DNA of 5,135 bases from assembly GCA_017935825.1 (NCBI GenBank), contig JAGBGW010000294.1:1-5135 (forward strand). Direction: 5' to 3'. The notes under the pieces are model-generated. The model had not been told where the DNA came from, searched no databases, and saw nothing but the letters and a program-made list of their open reading frames with translations. Of the stretch, positions 1 to 4,895 are shown piece after piece. Positions within the stretch are counted from its first letter, which is position 1. The number at the start of each line of letters is the position of its first letter. The position numbers and the translations under genes were made by a program. Origin of the DNA: Clostridia bacterium (GTDB taxonomy: Bacteria > Bacillota > Clostridia > Christensenellales > Maliibacteriaceae).

Positions 1-64
1 AATGGCTAAGGACGAGGCTCGCCACGGTCGCGGCTTCGAAGGTCTGCTCAAGCGCTACTTCTAA
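1..64 (+). CDS. rbr: Rubrerythrin, C-terminal end (partial, 5' part outside window)
   Basis: Only the last 20 codons are present, ending in TAA at 62-64; base 1 closes the preceding codon. The tail reads MAKDEARHG...LLKRYF. It contains an ExxH pair (EARH), which in the rubrerythrin ferritin-like four-helix bundle supplies diiron ligands, and the LL-x-RYF end is what I recall from clostridial rubrerythrins whose rubredoxin domain is N-terminal ('reverse' rubrerythrins). Family members reduce hydrogen peroxide in the cytoplasm, taking electrons from NADH through rubredoxin-type carriers. The domain order of this protein cannot be seen here. A hairpin terminator follows at 129-157, so it is probably the last gene of its transcript. 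The gene starting at 5009 looks like the other end of the same family. The call rests on a short but characteristic tail. Confidence 0.78.
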   Translation, partial: MAKDEARHGRGFEGLLKRYF

Positions 65-128
65 TATCGCATACTACCTTTAAACCTCATAAAGACATCA
101 CTTTCCCCAAAGTGTAGTTGGAAACAAA

Positions 129-157
129 AAGGACGGTTCTTCCGTCCTTGTTGTTTT
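129..157 (+). terminator. Rho-independent terminator after the rubrerythrin
   Basis: An 8-bp perfect stem AAGGACGG (129-136) pairs with CCGTCCTT (142-149) across a 5-base loop, followed by a T-rich tail GTTGTTTT. It lies 65 bases past the rubrerythrin stop. A weaker hairpin (CACTTT-CCCC-AAAGTG, 99-114) precedes it. Nothing else is seen between the stop codon and this terminator. Confidence 0.85.
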
Positions 158-160
158 ATC

Positions 161-204
161 CCTCAGTCAGCTTCGCTGACAGCTCCCTTAGGCTTAAGGG
201 AGCC
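161..204. repeat. Double-hairpin palindromic repeat element
   Basis: Two adjacent perfect palindromes: GTCAGC (166-171) with GCTGAC (175-180) over a 3-base loop, and GCTCCCTTA (182-190) with TAAGGGAGC (195-203) over a 4-base loop. The unit directly follows the terminator tail. From memory, near-identical paired hairpins starting CCCTCAGTC and ending AAGGGAGCC are scattered between genes in Faecalibacterium-like genomes; this could not be checked here. It could fold in RNA or single-stranded DNA, and its function is unknown. It has no long T-run of its own, so it is unlikely to be a simple terminator. Confidence 0.7.
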
Positions 205-226
205 GTGATTGGTTTTTTCATTACAT

Positions 227-262
227 TGTCATCCTGAGCAAGCGAAGCGCGTCGAAGGATCT
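227..262 (+). repeat. 36-bp interspersed repeat, copy 1
   Basis: Begins TGTCATCCTGAGC and ends GAAGGATCT. It matches 370-405 at 34 of 36 positions in direct orientation, and matches 308-348 in inverted orientation with small length differences. Copies 1 and 2 form an inverted pair about 122 bp long (227-348) with a 45-base AT-rich, gene-free spacer, giving a MITE-like or REP-pair-like arrangement. I recall similar TCATxCTGAGC...GAAGxATCT repeats from many gut Firmicutes. Confidence 0.75.
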
Positions 263-307
263 GTACGGTTGAGGTTTTTTCTTTGCAATGCTTTGACCCC
301 GCTTTAC

Positions 308-348
308 AGATTCTTCGACTTCGCCTGACGGCTCCGCTCAGAATGACA
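308..348 (-). repeat. Interspersed repeat, copy 2 (inverted, 41 bp)
   Basis: Its reverse complement begins TGTCATTCTGAGC and ends GAAGAATCT, so it is an inverted relative of the 36-bp copies on either side. It differs by substitutions and about 5 extra bases in the centre. Transcribed with either neighbour it could form a long imperfect hairpin. Confidence 0.72.
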
Positions 349-369
349 AGGATGGGGTGACCACGGTTT

Positions 370-405
370 TGTCATCCTGAGCAAGCGGAGCGCGCCGAAG
401 GATCT
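370..405 (+). repeat. 36-bp interspersed repeat, copy 3
   Basis: Differs from copy 1 at only two positions (the 19th and 26th bases). It starts 143 bp after copy 1 in the same orientation, with inverted copy 2 between. No coding sequence lies within or beside it until the regulator terminator at 448. Confidence 0.75.
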
Positions 406-412
406 CTTTTTC

Positions 413-434
413 GGACCGTGTGGGAATACGGTCC
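413..434. repeat. Short perfect palindrome, probable third repeat type
   Basis: GGACCGT (413-419) pairs with ACGGTCC (428-434) over an 8-base loop, followed by CTACAAGGGG. It lies between repeat copy 3 and the terminator of the minus-strand regulator and completes a run of small palindromes from 161 to 445. Its sequence differs from the other two repeat types. It could be part of another interspersed repeat or only extra structure upstream of the terminator; its function is not evident. Confidence 0.5.
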
Positions 435-447
435 CTACAAGGGGATG

Positions 448-481
448 AAAAAAGAGCAGCGATTGATCACTGCTCTTTTTT
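448..481 (-). terminator. Terminator of the AraC-family regulator (symmetrical)
   Basis: A 12-bp perfect stem formed by A6-GAGCAG (448-459) and CTGCTC-T6 (470-481) with a 10-base loop. It starts one base beyond the stop codon of the minus-strand regulator (stop at 483-485). Because the stem is flanked by A-run and T-run, it can act in both directions, isolating the regulator from transcripts crossing the repeat island. Confidence 0.88.
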
Positions 482-482
482 A

Positions 483-1430
483 TTACTGTTCCTGTTCAAT
501 ATAGCGGTCGAAAATTTCCATGGCTTCTTCCAGTGTCAGGCGGCGGGAGTCGCAGATGTTCTTGCTTTTGGTATCAAACTGCAGGTTCTGCTTTTTGCGC
601 TGACGAAGGGCGGAGGGGTCCAGCTGGTACAGTTCGCGGAAGCCCTGGCGCAGATATTTGGAATCGGAGAAGCCGCAGACGAAACTGATGTCGGTGATGC
701 TCATGTCAGTGGAGACAATCAGCTCACGGGCTTTTTCACAGCGGAAGTACTGCAGATATTTCTGGAAGGACATGCCCCAATTGTCCTTGAAGAAGTGGGA
801 CATGTAGTGTAGCGACAAACCCTGCGATTCGGCGATCTCCTCCAAAAGAAGCTTACGGTCGTAGTTCTGCTCGATGTACTCGTTGATCTTCTGCATGCGC
901 AAATTGCGCTTGACGTTGGATTCCACCTGATTTTCATCCAGCATGTGGGTATCACAATGATCCAGAAGCTCCGCAAAGATGGCATTGATATAGCCTGCAC
1001 AGCGAAGCTGATAATGCTCGTCTGCCTTGTAGTACGCCCGCGCCGCCTTCAAAAACAACAGGCGGATCTTTCGCATGACCGCTTCCCCATGTTGGGATGC
1101 CGTCAAGACGTGATCGGTAAATTCCAGCCGATCGATCATGGGATAATACTCGCGAAAGAAGGCTCTGGGCAGCTGAAAGCCCACGTAAAGGTAGGGTTCG
1201 CCCTGGGTCATGGTGCAGGTGCCGTGGCTTTGGAACGGGTCTATGAGCCAGATATCGCCTGCATCAAGGGGGCTTTGTCCATCGCGCAGGTTCAGACCCA
1301 TTTCGCCCGACAAAACCAATCCCAATTCTATTTCACGGTGTAGGTGCGGCATGACGTAATTGACGTAGCCTGCAAGGAATTTAAAATTTGTGCCGCTGTA
1401 ATCGATGACTTCGTATCTGCTGTCGATCAT
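483..1430 (-). CDS. AraC-family transcriptional regulator with cupin sensor domain
   Basis: A 315-residue DNA-binding regulator. The N-terminal half fits an AraC-type cupin ligand pocket: residues 27-43 (MPHLHREIELGLVLSGE) carry the His/Glu pattern of the first cupin motif, and residues 54-70 (LDAGDIWLIDPFQSHG) the second. The C-terminal part, about residues 178-281, is the double helix-turn-helix module. Helix-turn-helix 1 spans about 194-216 (LLEEIAESQGLS). Helix-turn-helix 2 spans about 244-266 with the family signature CGFSDSKYLRQGFRE. About 34 extra residues follow the domain. The start is supported by CAGGAG (1443-1438) seven bases upstream of ATG, and by a promoter at 1461-1489. It is divergent from the Gfo/Idh oxidoreductase, so it probably controls that gene and perhaps itself in response to a sugar or related compound. 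The ligand cannot be read from the sequence. Confidence 0.93.
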   Translation of the reverse strand: MIDSRYEVIDYSGTNFKFLAGYVNYVMPHLHREIELGLVLSGEMGLNLRDGQSPLDAGDIWLIDPFQSHGTCTMTQGEPYLYVGFQLPRAFFREYYPMIDRLEFTDHVLTASQHGEAVMRKIRLLFLKAARAYYKADEHYQLRCAGYINAIFAELLDHCDTHMLDENQVESNVKRNLRMQKINEYIEQNYDRKLLLEEIAESQGLSLHYMSHFFKDNWGMSFQKYLQYFRCEKARELIVSTDMSITDISFVCGFSDSKYLRQGFRELYQLDPSALRQRKKQNLQFDTKSKNICDSRRLTLEEAMEIFDRYIEQEQ

Positions 1431-1460
1431 GGTAATACTCCTGATTTATCGGTTGCTACT

Positions 1461-1489
1461 ATTATACGAGCAAACAGCAAATTTGTCAT
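1461..1489 (-). promoter_or_regulatory. Sigma-A type promoter of the AraC-family gene
   Basis: On the minus strand, ATGACA (1489-1484) lies 17 bases from a perfect TATAAT (1466-1461). Transcription would start near 1454, giving a leader of about 25 bases before the ATG at 1430. This is close to the housekeeping consensus, suggesting steady expression of the regulator. Confidence 0.75.
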
Positions 1490-1558
1490 CCCATCTTACA
1501 CAAATCCGTGGGTACGATCGGGCAAAATTTCCGTTATGATAAAAGCATCAAATTTCGG
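1478..1558. promoter_or_regulatory. Oxidoreductase promoter with possible AraC operator repeats
   Basis: A TATGAT hexamer at 1535-1540 is a plausible -10 for the plus-strand oxidoreductase, but no good -35 is found 16-18 bases upstream, as expected for an activator-dependent promoter. Three similar AT-rich words occur in the same orientation: GCAAATTTGT at 1478, GCAAAATTTC at 1522 and CAAATTTCGG at 1549. The first two are 44 bp apart, close to four helical turns. AraC-type proteins often bind paired direct repeats, so these are candidate sites. The words are AT-rich and could recur by chance. Confidence 0.4.
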
Positions 1559-1581
1559 TCTGAACAAACACATATTTTTTC

Positions 1582-1587
1582 AGGAGG
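1582..1587 (+). promoter_or_regulatory. Ribosome binding site that fixes the oxidoreductase start
   Basis: A perfect AGGAGG lies eight bases before the ATG at 1596. The reading frame is open much further upstream, to 1344, but that stretch overlaps the divergent regulator and its promoter. This site and the start of the Rossmann fold right after it show that 1596 is the true start. Confidence 0.9.
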
Positions 1588-1595
1588 TTGGTGCA

Positions 1596-2591
1596 ATGGA
1601 CAAAAAAATCAAATGGGCGATCCTTTCCACCGGTCGCATCGCACACGAATTCACCCAGTGCCTGCAAAAGCATGAGGATTCCATTCTCTACGCAGTTGCT
1701 TCCCGTACGCTGCGCAAGGCAGAAGAGTTCAAAAACATGTACGGCTTTGAAAAGGCCTACGGCAGCTATGAGGAGCTGGTGGAAGACCCTGATATCGACA
1801 TCATCTATATCGGCACCCCCACCACCATGCATTATGAAAACGCAAAACTTTGTCTGAGCCACAAGCAGAATGTTTTGTGCGAGAAGGCGGTCACGGTCAA
1901 CCGTGCACAGTTCCAGGTGCTTTGCGACATGGCAAAGGAAAACGACGTGTTCTTTATGGAAGCCATGTGGCTGCCGCTGCATCCCACCTACATCAAGGCA
2001 AAGCAGTGGATCGAAGTAGGCCGCATCGGCGAAGTACAGCTTTTGAAGGCGGAGCACTGCTTTGAGCATCCCTACGATCCCACCGACCGCGGTTTCTCCA
2101 AGGCGCTGGGCGCAGGTACCATTCTGGACCTTGGCGTATACTGCTTCGCATTTGCCAATGAGATGTTCGGCAGCGCACCCGACAAGGTCAACATGATCGG
2201 CCGCCTTGGCCCCGACGGCGCGGACATCGACACCCAGGTGCAGATGCTCTACCCCACCGGCTATGCCATCTTCACCATGGGCTATGTGGCGAACACCACA
2301 AGCAACACCGTCATTGCAGGTCCCAAGGGCAAGATCCAGTACGAGGAGATTTACACCGGTGCAAAGCATGTCTATCTTTACAACGAAAAGATGGAGATCG
2401 TGGAAACTTACACCGAAGATAAAGACTGGGCAGGTCTGGATTACGAGATCGAATCCGTCAATGAGTGCCTGCGCAAGGGCCTGAAGACCCACCCCGTCAT
2501 CACCTGGGAACACACCCACGAGATGTTCGACATTATCGAAGTGTGCAAGGAACAGATGGGCGTGGACTACGAAGAATACGAAGCTCTCTAA
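1596..2591 (+). CDS. Gfo/Idh/MocA-family NAD(P)-dependent oxidoreductase
   Basis: A 331-residue cytoplasmic dehydrogenase, a normal length for the family. The N-terminal Rossmann domain (about residues 5-120) opens with WAILSTGRIAHEF, the family's dinucleotide loop with Ser in place of the first Gly. GTPTTMHYENA (about 73-83) and CEKAVTVN (95-102) follow; the latter is the 'EKP' active-site motif with Ala for Pro, keeping Lys97. The C-terminal domain contains FFMEAMW (119-125) and LGAGTILDLGVY (171-182), matching the GGG-LLD-G-Y region typical of the dihydrodiol dehydrogenase / xylose dehydrogenase-like branch. Such enzymes oxidise or reduce sugars, inositols or diols using NAD(P). The exact substrate is not readable. 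It is single-gene, terminated at 2651-2690, and divergent from the AraC-family gene that probably controls it. Confidence 0.93.
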   Translation: MDKKIKWAILSTGRIAHEFTQCLQKHEDSILYAVASRTLRKAEEFKNMYGFEKAYGSYEELVEDPDIDIIYIGTPTTMHYENAKLCLSHKQNVLCEKAVTVNRAQFQVLCDMAKENDVFFMEAMWLPLHPTYIKAKQWIEVGRIGEVQLLKAEHCFEHPYDPTDRGFSKALGAGTILDLGVYCFAFANEMFGSAPDKVNMIGRLGPDGADIDTQVQMLYPTGYAIFTMGYVANTTSNTVIAGPKGKIQYEEIYTGAKHVYLYNEKMEIVETYTEDKDWAGLDYEIESVNECLRKGLKTHPVITWEHTHEMFDIIEVCKEQMGVDYEEYEAL

Positions 2592-2650
2592 TCACTTTAT
2601 ATCCTCTTTCTTCATGTGTGGGCGACCGATGGGAAATCGGGCACAGCACA

Positions 2651-2690
2651 AAAGGCAGCAAGTCTCTCCGCTTGCTGCCTTTCTTTTTTT
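2651..2690. terminator. Convergent bidirectional terminator
   Basis: A 12-bp perfect stem AAAGGCAGCAAG (2651-2662) pairs with CTTGCTGCCTTT (2671-2682) over an 8-base loop. Seven T bases follow on the plus strand (2684-2690), ending the oxidoreductase transcript. On the minus strand a shorter TTTTG follows the stem, so it can also end the gene that stops at 2699. A weaker palindrome (CCGAT/ATCGG) lies just upstream in this 107-base intergenic stretch. Confidence 0.88.
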
Positions 2691-2698
2691 GCTTTCCA

Positions 2699-3451
2699 TT
2701 ACATTGCTTCGTCCCAGTTGACCTGTGCGTAGAGGTTGGTCTCAACGGGCATTTCAAAGAGCATCTCCGAAGGCATGACATCGTCAACCAGCTCGTAGTT
2801 ATAGAGGATGACCCAGTGCGTGCCGCCCTGAATGGTTTCAGAGTTATGCATGAAGAAATAGATCGCGTTTGGCTCCACCCGGGGCTCTTCACCTGCAGGC
2901 AGGTCGACGAATTCCACATGTTCTGCGGTATAGACTTCCCATGCATTGACTTCTCTTCCATCTTCATGGCGGGCGATGCAGGAGACGATCTCGCAATTGT
3001 CAGACTCAATGTACGCCTCGCGATAGCTGAACACTTCGCCGCGGGAGAATACCGTTGCGCCGAAGCCGTGCTGCTGGGGCTCACCCGTTTCCACGTCAAC
3101 AACTTCCATTTCGGTCCTGCCGCCCCATGCGTTGAGGATCAAGGTATGGTCGGTGGTGCCAAACATGGAATCCGTGGTGCCTGCAGGGACTTCGCCTGCA
3201 TCTTCCATCACCTGCAGCTGTTCGGGGGAGATATCGTCGGGGATCTCCACGGCAGGTGCTTCTGCTACGGGTTCCTCCATGGGAGCTTCTTCGATCGCCT
3301 CTTCCACGGGCGCCTCTTCCACAGGCCGTCCTGCATGCATGCGCTCTTTCAACTGCGGCATCTGAATCTGTACCATGGCGCAGATGGCAAGCAGGGTGAT
3401 AATAACGCTGACCACCGTGATGATGGTATAGATCAAGTTTCCTTTTTTCAT
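2699..3451 (-). CDS. Single-pass membrane protein with acidic Glu/Pro/Ala linker, unknown function
   Basis: I do not recognise this 250-residue protein. A short basic N-terminus (MKKGN) precedes one hydrophobic helix (about residues 7-29, IYTIITVVSVIITLLAICAM), with no lipobox-like motif or clear cleavage site, so it is probably an anchored protein. Residues about 43-70 form a low-complexity acidic linker of VEEAP/IEEAP/MEEP-like units. The rest, about 75-250, is acidic, looks globular with alternating beta-like segments, and holds two Cys (133 and 138) that could form a disulfide if outside the cell. A basic N-terminus before the helix favours an extracytoplasmic C-terminal domain. The ribosome binding site is weak (GTGAG, 8 bases upstream of ATG). 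A TATAAT promoter lies at 3488-3516. It is convergent with the oxidoreductase and divergent from the DUF1508 gene. That it is a real gene is supported by codon pattern, promoter and terminator; its role is unknown. Confidence 0.82.
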   Translation of the reverse strand: MKKGNLIYTIITVVSVIITLLAICAMVQIQMPQLKERMHAGRPVEEAPVEEAIEEAPMEEPVAEAPAVEIPDDISPEQLQVMEDAGEVPAGTTDSMFGTTDHTLILNAWGGRTEMEVVDVETGEPQQHGFGATVFSRGEVFSYREAYIESDNCEIVSCIARHEDGREVNAWEVYTAEHVEFVDLPAGEEPRVEPNAIYFFMHNSETIQGGTHWVILYNYELVDDVMPSEMLFEMPVETNLYAQVNWDEAM

Positions 3452-3487
3452 TTAGAATACTCACTTTCCGATGAAATTCTGTATTTC

Positions 3488-3516
3488 ATTATATATGATT
3501 TTCCGACACAGTACAA
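3488..3516 (-). promoter_or_regulatory. Probable promoter of the membrane protein gene
   Basis: On the minus strand, TATAAT (3493-3488) lies 17 bases from TTGTAC (3516-3511), a partial -35 match. The implied start near 3481 leaves a leader of about 30 bases before the ATG at 3451. It faces away from the DUF1508 promoter at 3556-3584, and the two sets of elements do not overlap. Confidence 0.55.
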
Positions 3517-3555
3517 CGAAAAAAGCGTTTTTGTTCCTGCAGGGAAGATGGCACA

Positions 3556-3584
3556 TTGACAAATAAACTGTAACATGTTATATT
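3556..3584 (+). promoter_or_regulatory. Strong near-consensus promoter of the DUF1508 gene
   Basis: A perfect TTGACA (3556-3561) and TATATT (3579-3584) are separated by 17 bases, with an extended -10 TG at 3576-3577. The predicted start near 3591 gives a leader of about 57 bases. Having both -35 and extended -10 elements suggests high basal expression. Confidence 0.82.
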
Positions 3585-3634
3585 TTTGGCAACAAATCAT
3601 TTCGGCACACTCAACATTCGCTTTTGCGCGAAAG

Positions 3635-3640
3635 AAAGGA
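3635..3640 (+). promoter_or_regulatory. Ribosome binding site that fixes the DUF1508 start
   Basis: AAAGGA lies seven bases before ATG at 3648. A TTG 24 bases upstream (3624) is in frame but would place this site inside the gene, has no site of its own, and would add residues before the conserved MGKF start of the domain. Confidence 0.8.
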
Positions 3641-3647
3641 CTTTATC

Positions 3648-4016
3648 ATGGGTAAATTTGTCATCCGTACTGTCGCATCCGGCGTAAAATTTGACCTTCT
3701 TGCAACCAACGGTCAGGTCATCGCCACGTCCGAAGTCTACAAGGCAATCGCTTCCTGCAAAAACGGCATTGCTTCCGTTGCGAAGAACGCACCTGTTGCA
3801 GGCGTGGAAGACCAGACTGTGGAAGGCTACGAAGCTGTGAAGCATCCCAAGTTTGAGATGTATCAGGACAAGGCCGGCGAATATCGTTTCCGTCTGAAGG
3901 CAACCAACGGCGAGATCATCGCAACCTCCGAAGGCTACAAGGCCAAGGCTTCCTGCGTCAACGGCATCGAAAGTGTCAAGAAAAACGCAGTGGATGCTGA
4001 GATCGTAGAAGAATAA
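3648..4016 (+). CDS. Tandem DUF1508 (YegP/UPF0339-like) protein
   Basis: A 122-residue soluble protein, probably cytoplasmic, with two copies of the DUF1508 fold. Copy 1 covers about residues 2-48 and copy 2 about 64-114. Both share the core ATNGxxIATSExYKAxASC, then NGIxSVxKNA. The DNA of the cores (3702-3791 and 3900-3989) is also clearly related, 198 bases apart, pointing to an old internal duplication. Copy 2 keeps the fuller consensus (PKFEMYQDKAGEYRFRLKA), while the N-terminal strand of copy 1 has diverged. Each copy has one conserved Cys in ASC. The family is known from E. coli YegP and is widespread in bacteria, but no biochemical role is firmly assigned. The gene is monocistronic, with a strong promoter (3556-3584) and its own terminator (4033-4063), suggesting an abundant protein. 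Confidence 0.93.
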   Translation: MGKFVIRTVASGVKFDLLATNGQVIATSEVYKAIASCKNGIASVAKNAPVAGVEDQTVEGYEAVKHPKFEMYQDKAGEYRFRLKATNGEIIATSEGYKAKASCVNGIESVKKNAVDAEIVEE

Positions 4017-4032
4017 CACAACCGTTAAACAG

Positions 4033-4063
4033 ACGGCGAAGAACAATTCTTCGCCGTTTGTTT
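4033..4063 (+). terminator. Terminator of the DUF1508 gene
   Basis: An 11-bp perfect stem ACGGCGAAGAA (4033-4043) pairs with TTCTTCGCCGT (4047-4057) around a 3-base loop, followed by TTGTTT. It begins 16 bases past the stop codon. Confidence 0.85.
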
Positions 4064-4094
4064 GTCTGAAATTCGACTTTATTAGTCAAAAAAC

Positions 4095-4123
4095 TTGTGT
4101 CTGCTTCATTTATAAGATACAAT
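4095..4123 (+). promoter_or_regulatory. Probable promoter of the zinc-ribbon membrane protein gene
   Basis: TTGTGT (4095-4100) and TACAAT (4118-4123) are 17 bases apart. The start would be near 4130, with a 31-base AT-rich leader ending in the ribosome binding site AGGGGG (4145-4150), ten bases before ATG. The -35 is only a partial match. Confidence 0.6.
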
Positions 4124-4160
4124 GATTTCAATAATTATTTTTTGAGGGGGACTTATTTAT

Positions 4161-4793
4161 ATGTTCTGTTCCAACTGCGGCACCCAGCTTGCCGATGGTT
4201 CCAAGTTCTGCATGCAGTGCGGCGCACAGCTTGCAGCACCTGCAGCTCCCGCAGCAGAAGCACCTGCATACGAAGCTCCTGCAGCACCTGCTTATGAAGC
4301 ACCCGCTGCACCTGCTTACCAGGCACCTGCCTATCAGCAGCCCGTCTATCCCCAGCAGCCTGTCTATGGTCAGCCTGCTCCCGAAGCATCCAAAAAGAAG
4401 AGCAAGAAAGTCCTTCTGATCGTGGGTATCGCAGTGCTTGCACTGATTCTTGCTATCACCGCAATTGCAGTGGGCGCCAAGCTTGGCGGCAAGTCCCGTC
4501 TTGAGCGCATGCTGCTTGAAGACTGGTCCCGCGTGGAAAACGACGGCGATCTGTACTTCGAACTGGTTCTGGACTTCGAAGAGGGCTATGTGGACTACCT
4601 GTTTGAGAGCGCATATCTCAACGACACCATCGCCACGCTGAACTATGAAGTCATCTCCGGCAATGAGATCATGGTGCCCGAACACGGCAATGCCGTGTAT
4701 ACCATCACCTTCAACGATGACCAAACCATGATGACCATCACCCCTGCAATGACCAGCACCGAGCCTTTTGAATATTGGTTCAATCTGGACTAA
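4161..4793 (+). CDS. Zinc-ribbon, Pro-rich linker, single-pass membrane protein
   Basis: A 210-residue protein of clear modular plan. Residues 1-24 are a double-CxxC zinc ribbon (Cys3, Cys6, Cys17, Cys20; MFCSNCGTQL...FCMQCGAQL), as found at the N-terminus of many Firmicute membrane proteins. Residues 25-74 are an Ala/Pro/Tyr/Gln-rich linker with a repeated YEAPAAPA unit, then a basic KKKSKK stretch. Residues 84-106 (VLLIVGIAVLALILAITAIA) form one membrane helix. Residues about 107-210 are a globular acidic domain that I do not recognise. The basic residues before the helix favour a cytoplasmic zinc ribbon and an outside C-terminal domain. Zinc ribbons of this type generally mediate protein or nucleic-acid contacts; the partner is unknown. 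The gene has its own promoter (4095-4123) and terminator (4805-4834). Confidence 0.88.
   Translation: MFCSNCGTQLADGSKFCMQCGAQLAAPAAPAAEAPAYEAPAAPAYEAPAAPAYQAPAYQQPVYPQQPVYGQPAPEASKKKSKKVLLIVGIAVLALILAITAIAVGAKLGGKSRLERMLLEDWSRVENDGDLYFELVLDFEEGYVDYLFESAYLNDTIATLNYEVISGNEIMVPEHGNAVYTITFNDDQTMMTITPAMTSTEPFEYWFNLD
4269..4334 (+). repeat. 24-bp in-gene repeat coding for YEAPAAPA
   Basis: Two full 24-base units (4269-4292, 4293-4316) and a shortened third (4317-4334) encode YEAPAAPA, YEAPAAPA and YQAPAY in the linker of the zinc-ribbon protein. The units differ at several third-codon positions, so this is not a fresh duplication, but unit number could vary between strains through slippage or recombination. 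Confidence 0.75.
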
Positions 4794-4804
4794 ACTATAC
4801 AATG

Positions 4805-4834
4805 AAAAGGAGGTTTTTCCTCCTTTTTTCTTTT
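4805..4834 (+). terminator. Terminator of the zinc-ribbon membrane protein gene
   Basis: A 9-bp perfect stem AAAAGGAGG (4805-4813) pairs with CCTCCTTTT (4819-4827) over a T5 loop, followed by TTCTTTT. It starts 12 bases after the stop codon. The GGAGG in the stem resembles a ribosome binding site, but no start codon follows at a useful distance. Confidence 0.87.
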
Positions 4835-4866
4835 GCAAAAATTTTTGAATTATTTTAAAAAAACCC

Positions 4867-4895
4867 TTTACAAACTTCTGTGAAGATGTTATTAT
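4867..4895 (+). promoter_or_regulatory. Strong promoter of the rubredoxin/rubrerythrin gene
   Basis: TTTACA (4867-4872) and TATTAT (4890-4895) are 17 bases apart, with an extended -10 TG at 4887-4888. The start would be near 4902, giving an unusually long leader of about 107 bases before the ATG at 5009. The palindromes at 4887-4929 overlap the -10 and the start site. Confidence 0.8.

Noticed and set aside
227..405. Possible CRISPR array from repeated 36-base units
   Set aside because: Only three units occur, one inverted and of a different length, spacers are unequal, and the units are themselves interspersed-repeat-like; no cas gene is present.
945..1343. Plus-strand open frame inside the AraC-family gene
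   Set aside because: It is antisense to a well-supported regulator with cupin and helix-turn-helix motifs and has no ribosome binding site.
1344..1595. In-frame upstream extension of the oxidoreductase by 84 codons
   Set aside because: It overlaps the regulator's start and both promoters, while a perfect AGGAGG and the Rossmann-fold start point to the ATG at 1596.
1548..2519. Long open frame (323 codons) antisense to the oxidoreductase
   Set aside because: It mirrors a clearly recognised enzyme gene, shows no domain or ribosome binding site, and would lie across the oxidoreductase promoter.
2465..3559. Long plus-strand open frame running through the terminator and the membrane protein gene
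   Set aside because: It crosses a strong terminator, overlaps two better genes and has no recognisable protein features.
3624..3647. TTG start eight codons upstream of the DUF1508 gene
   Set aside because: No ribosome binding site lies before it; AAAGGA at 3635-3640 serves the ATG at 3648.
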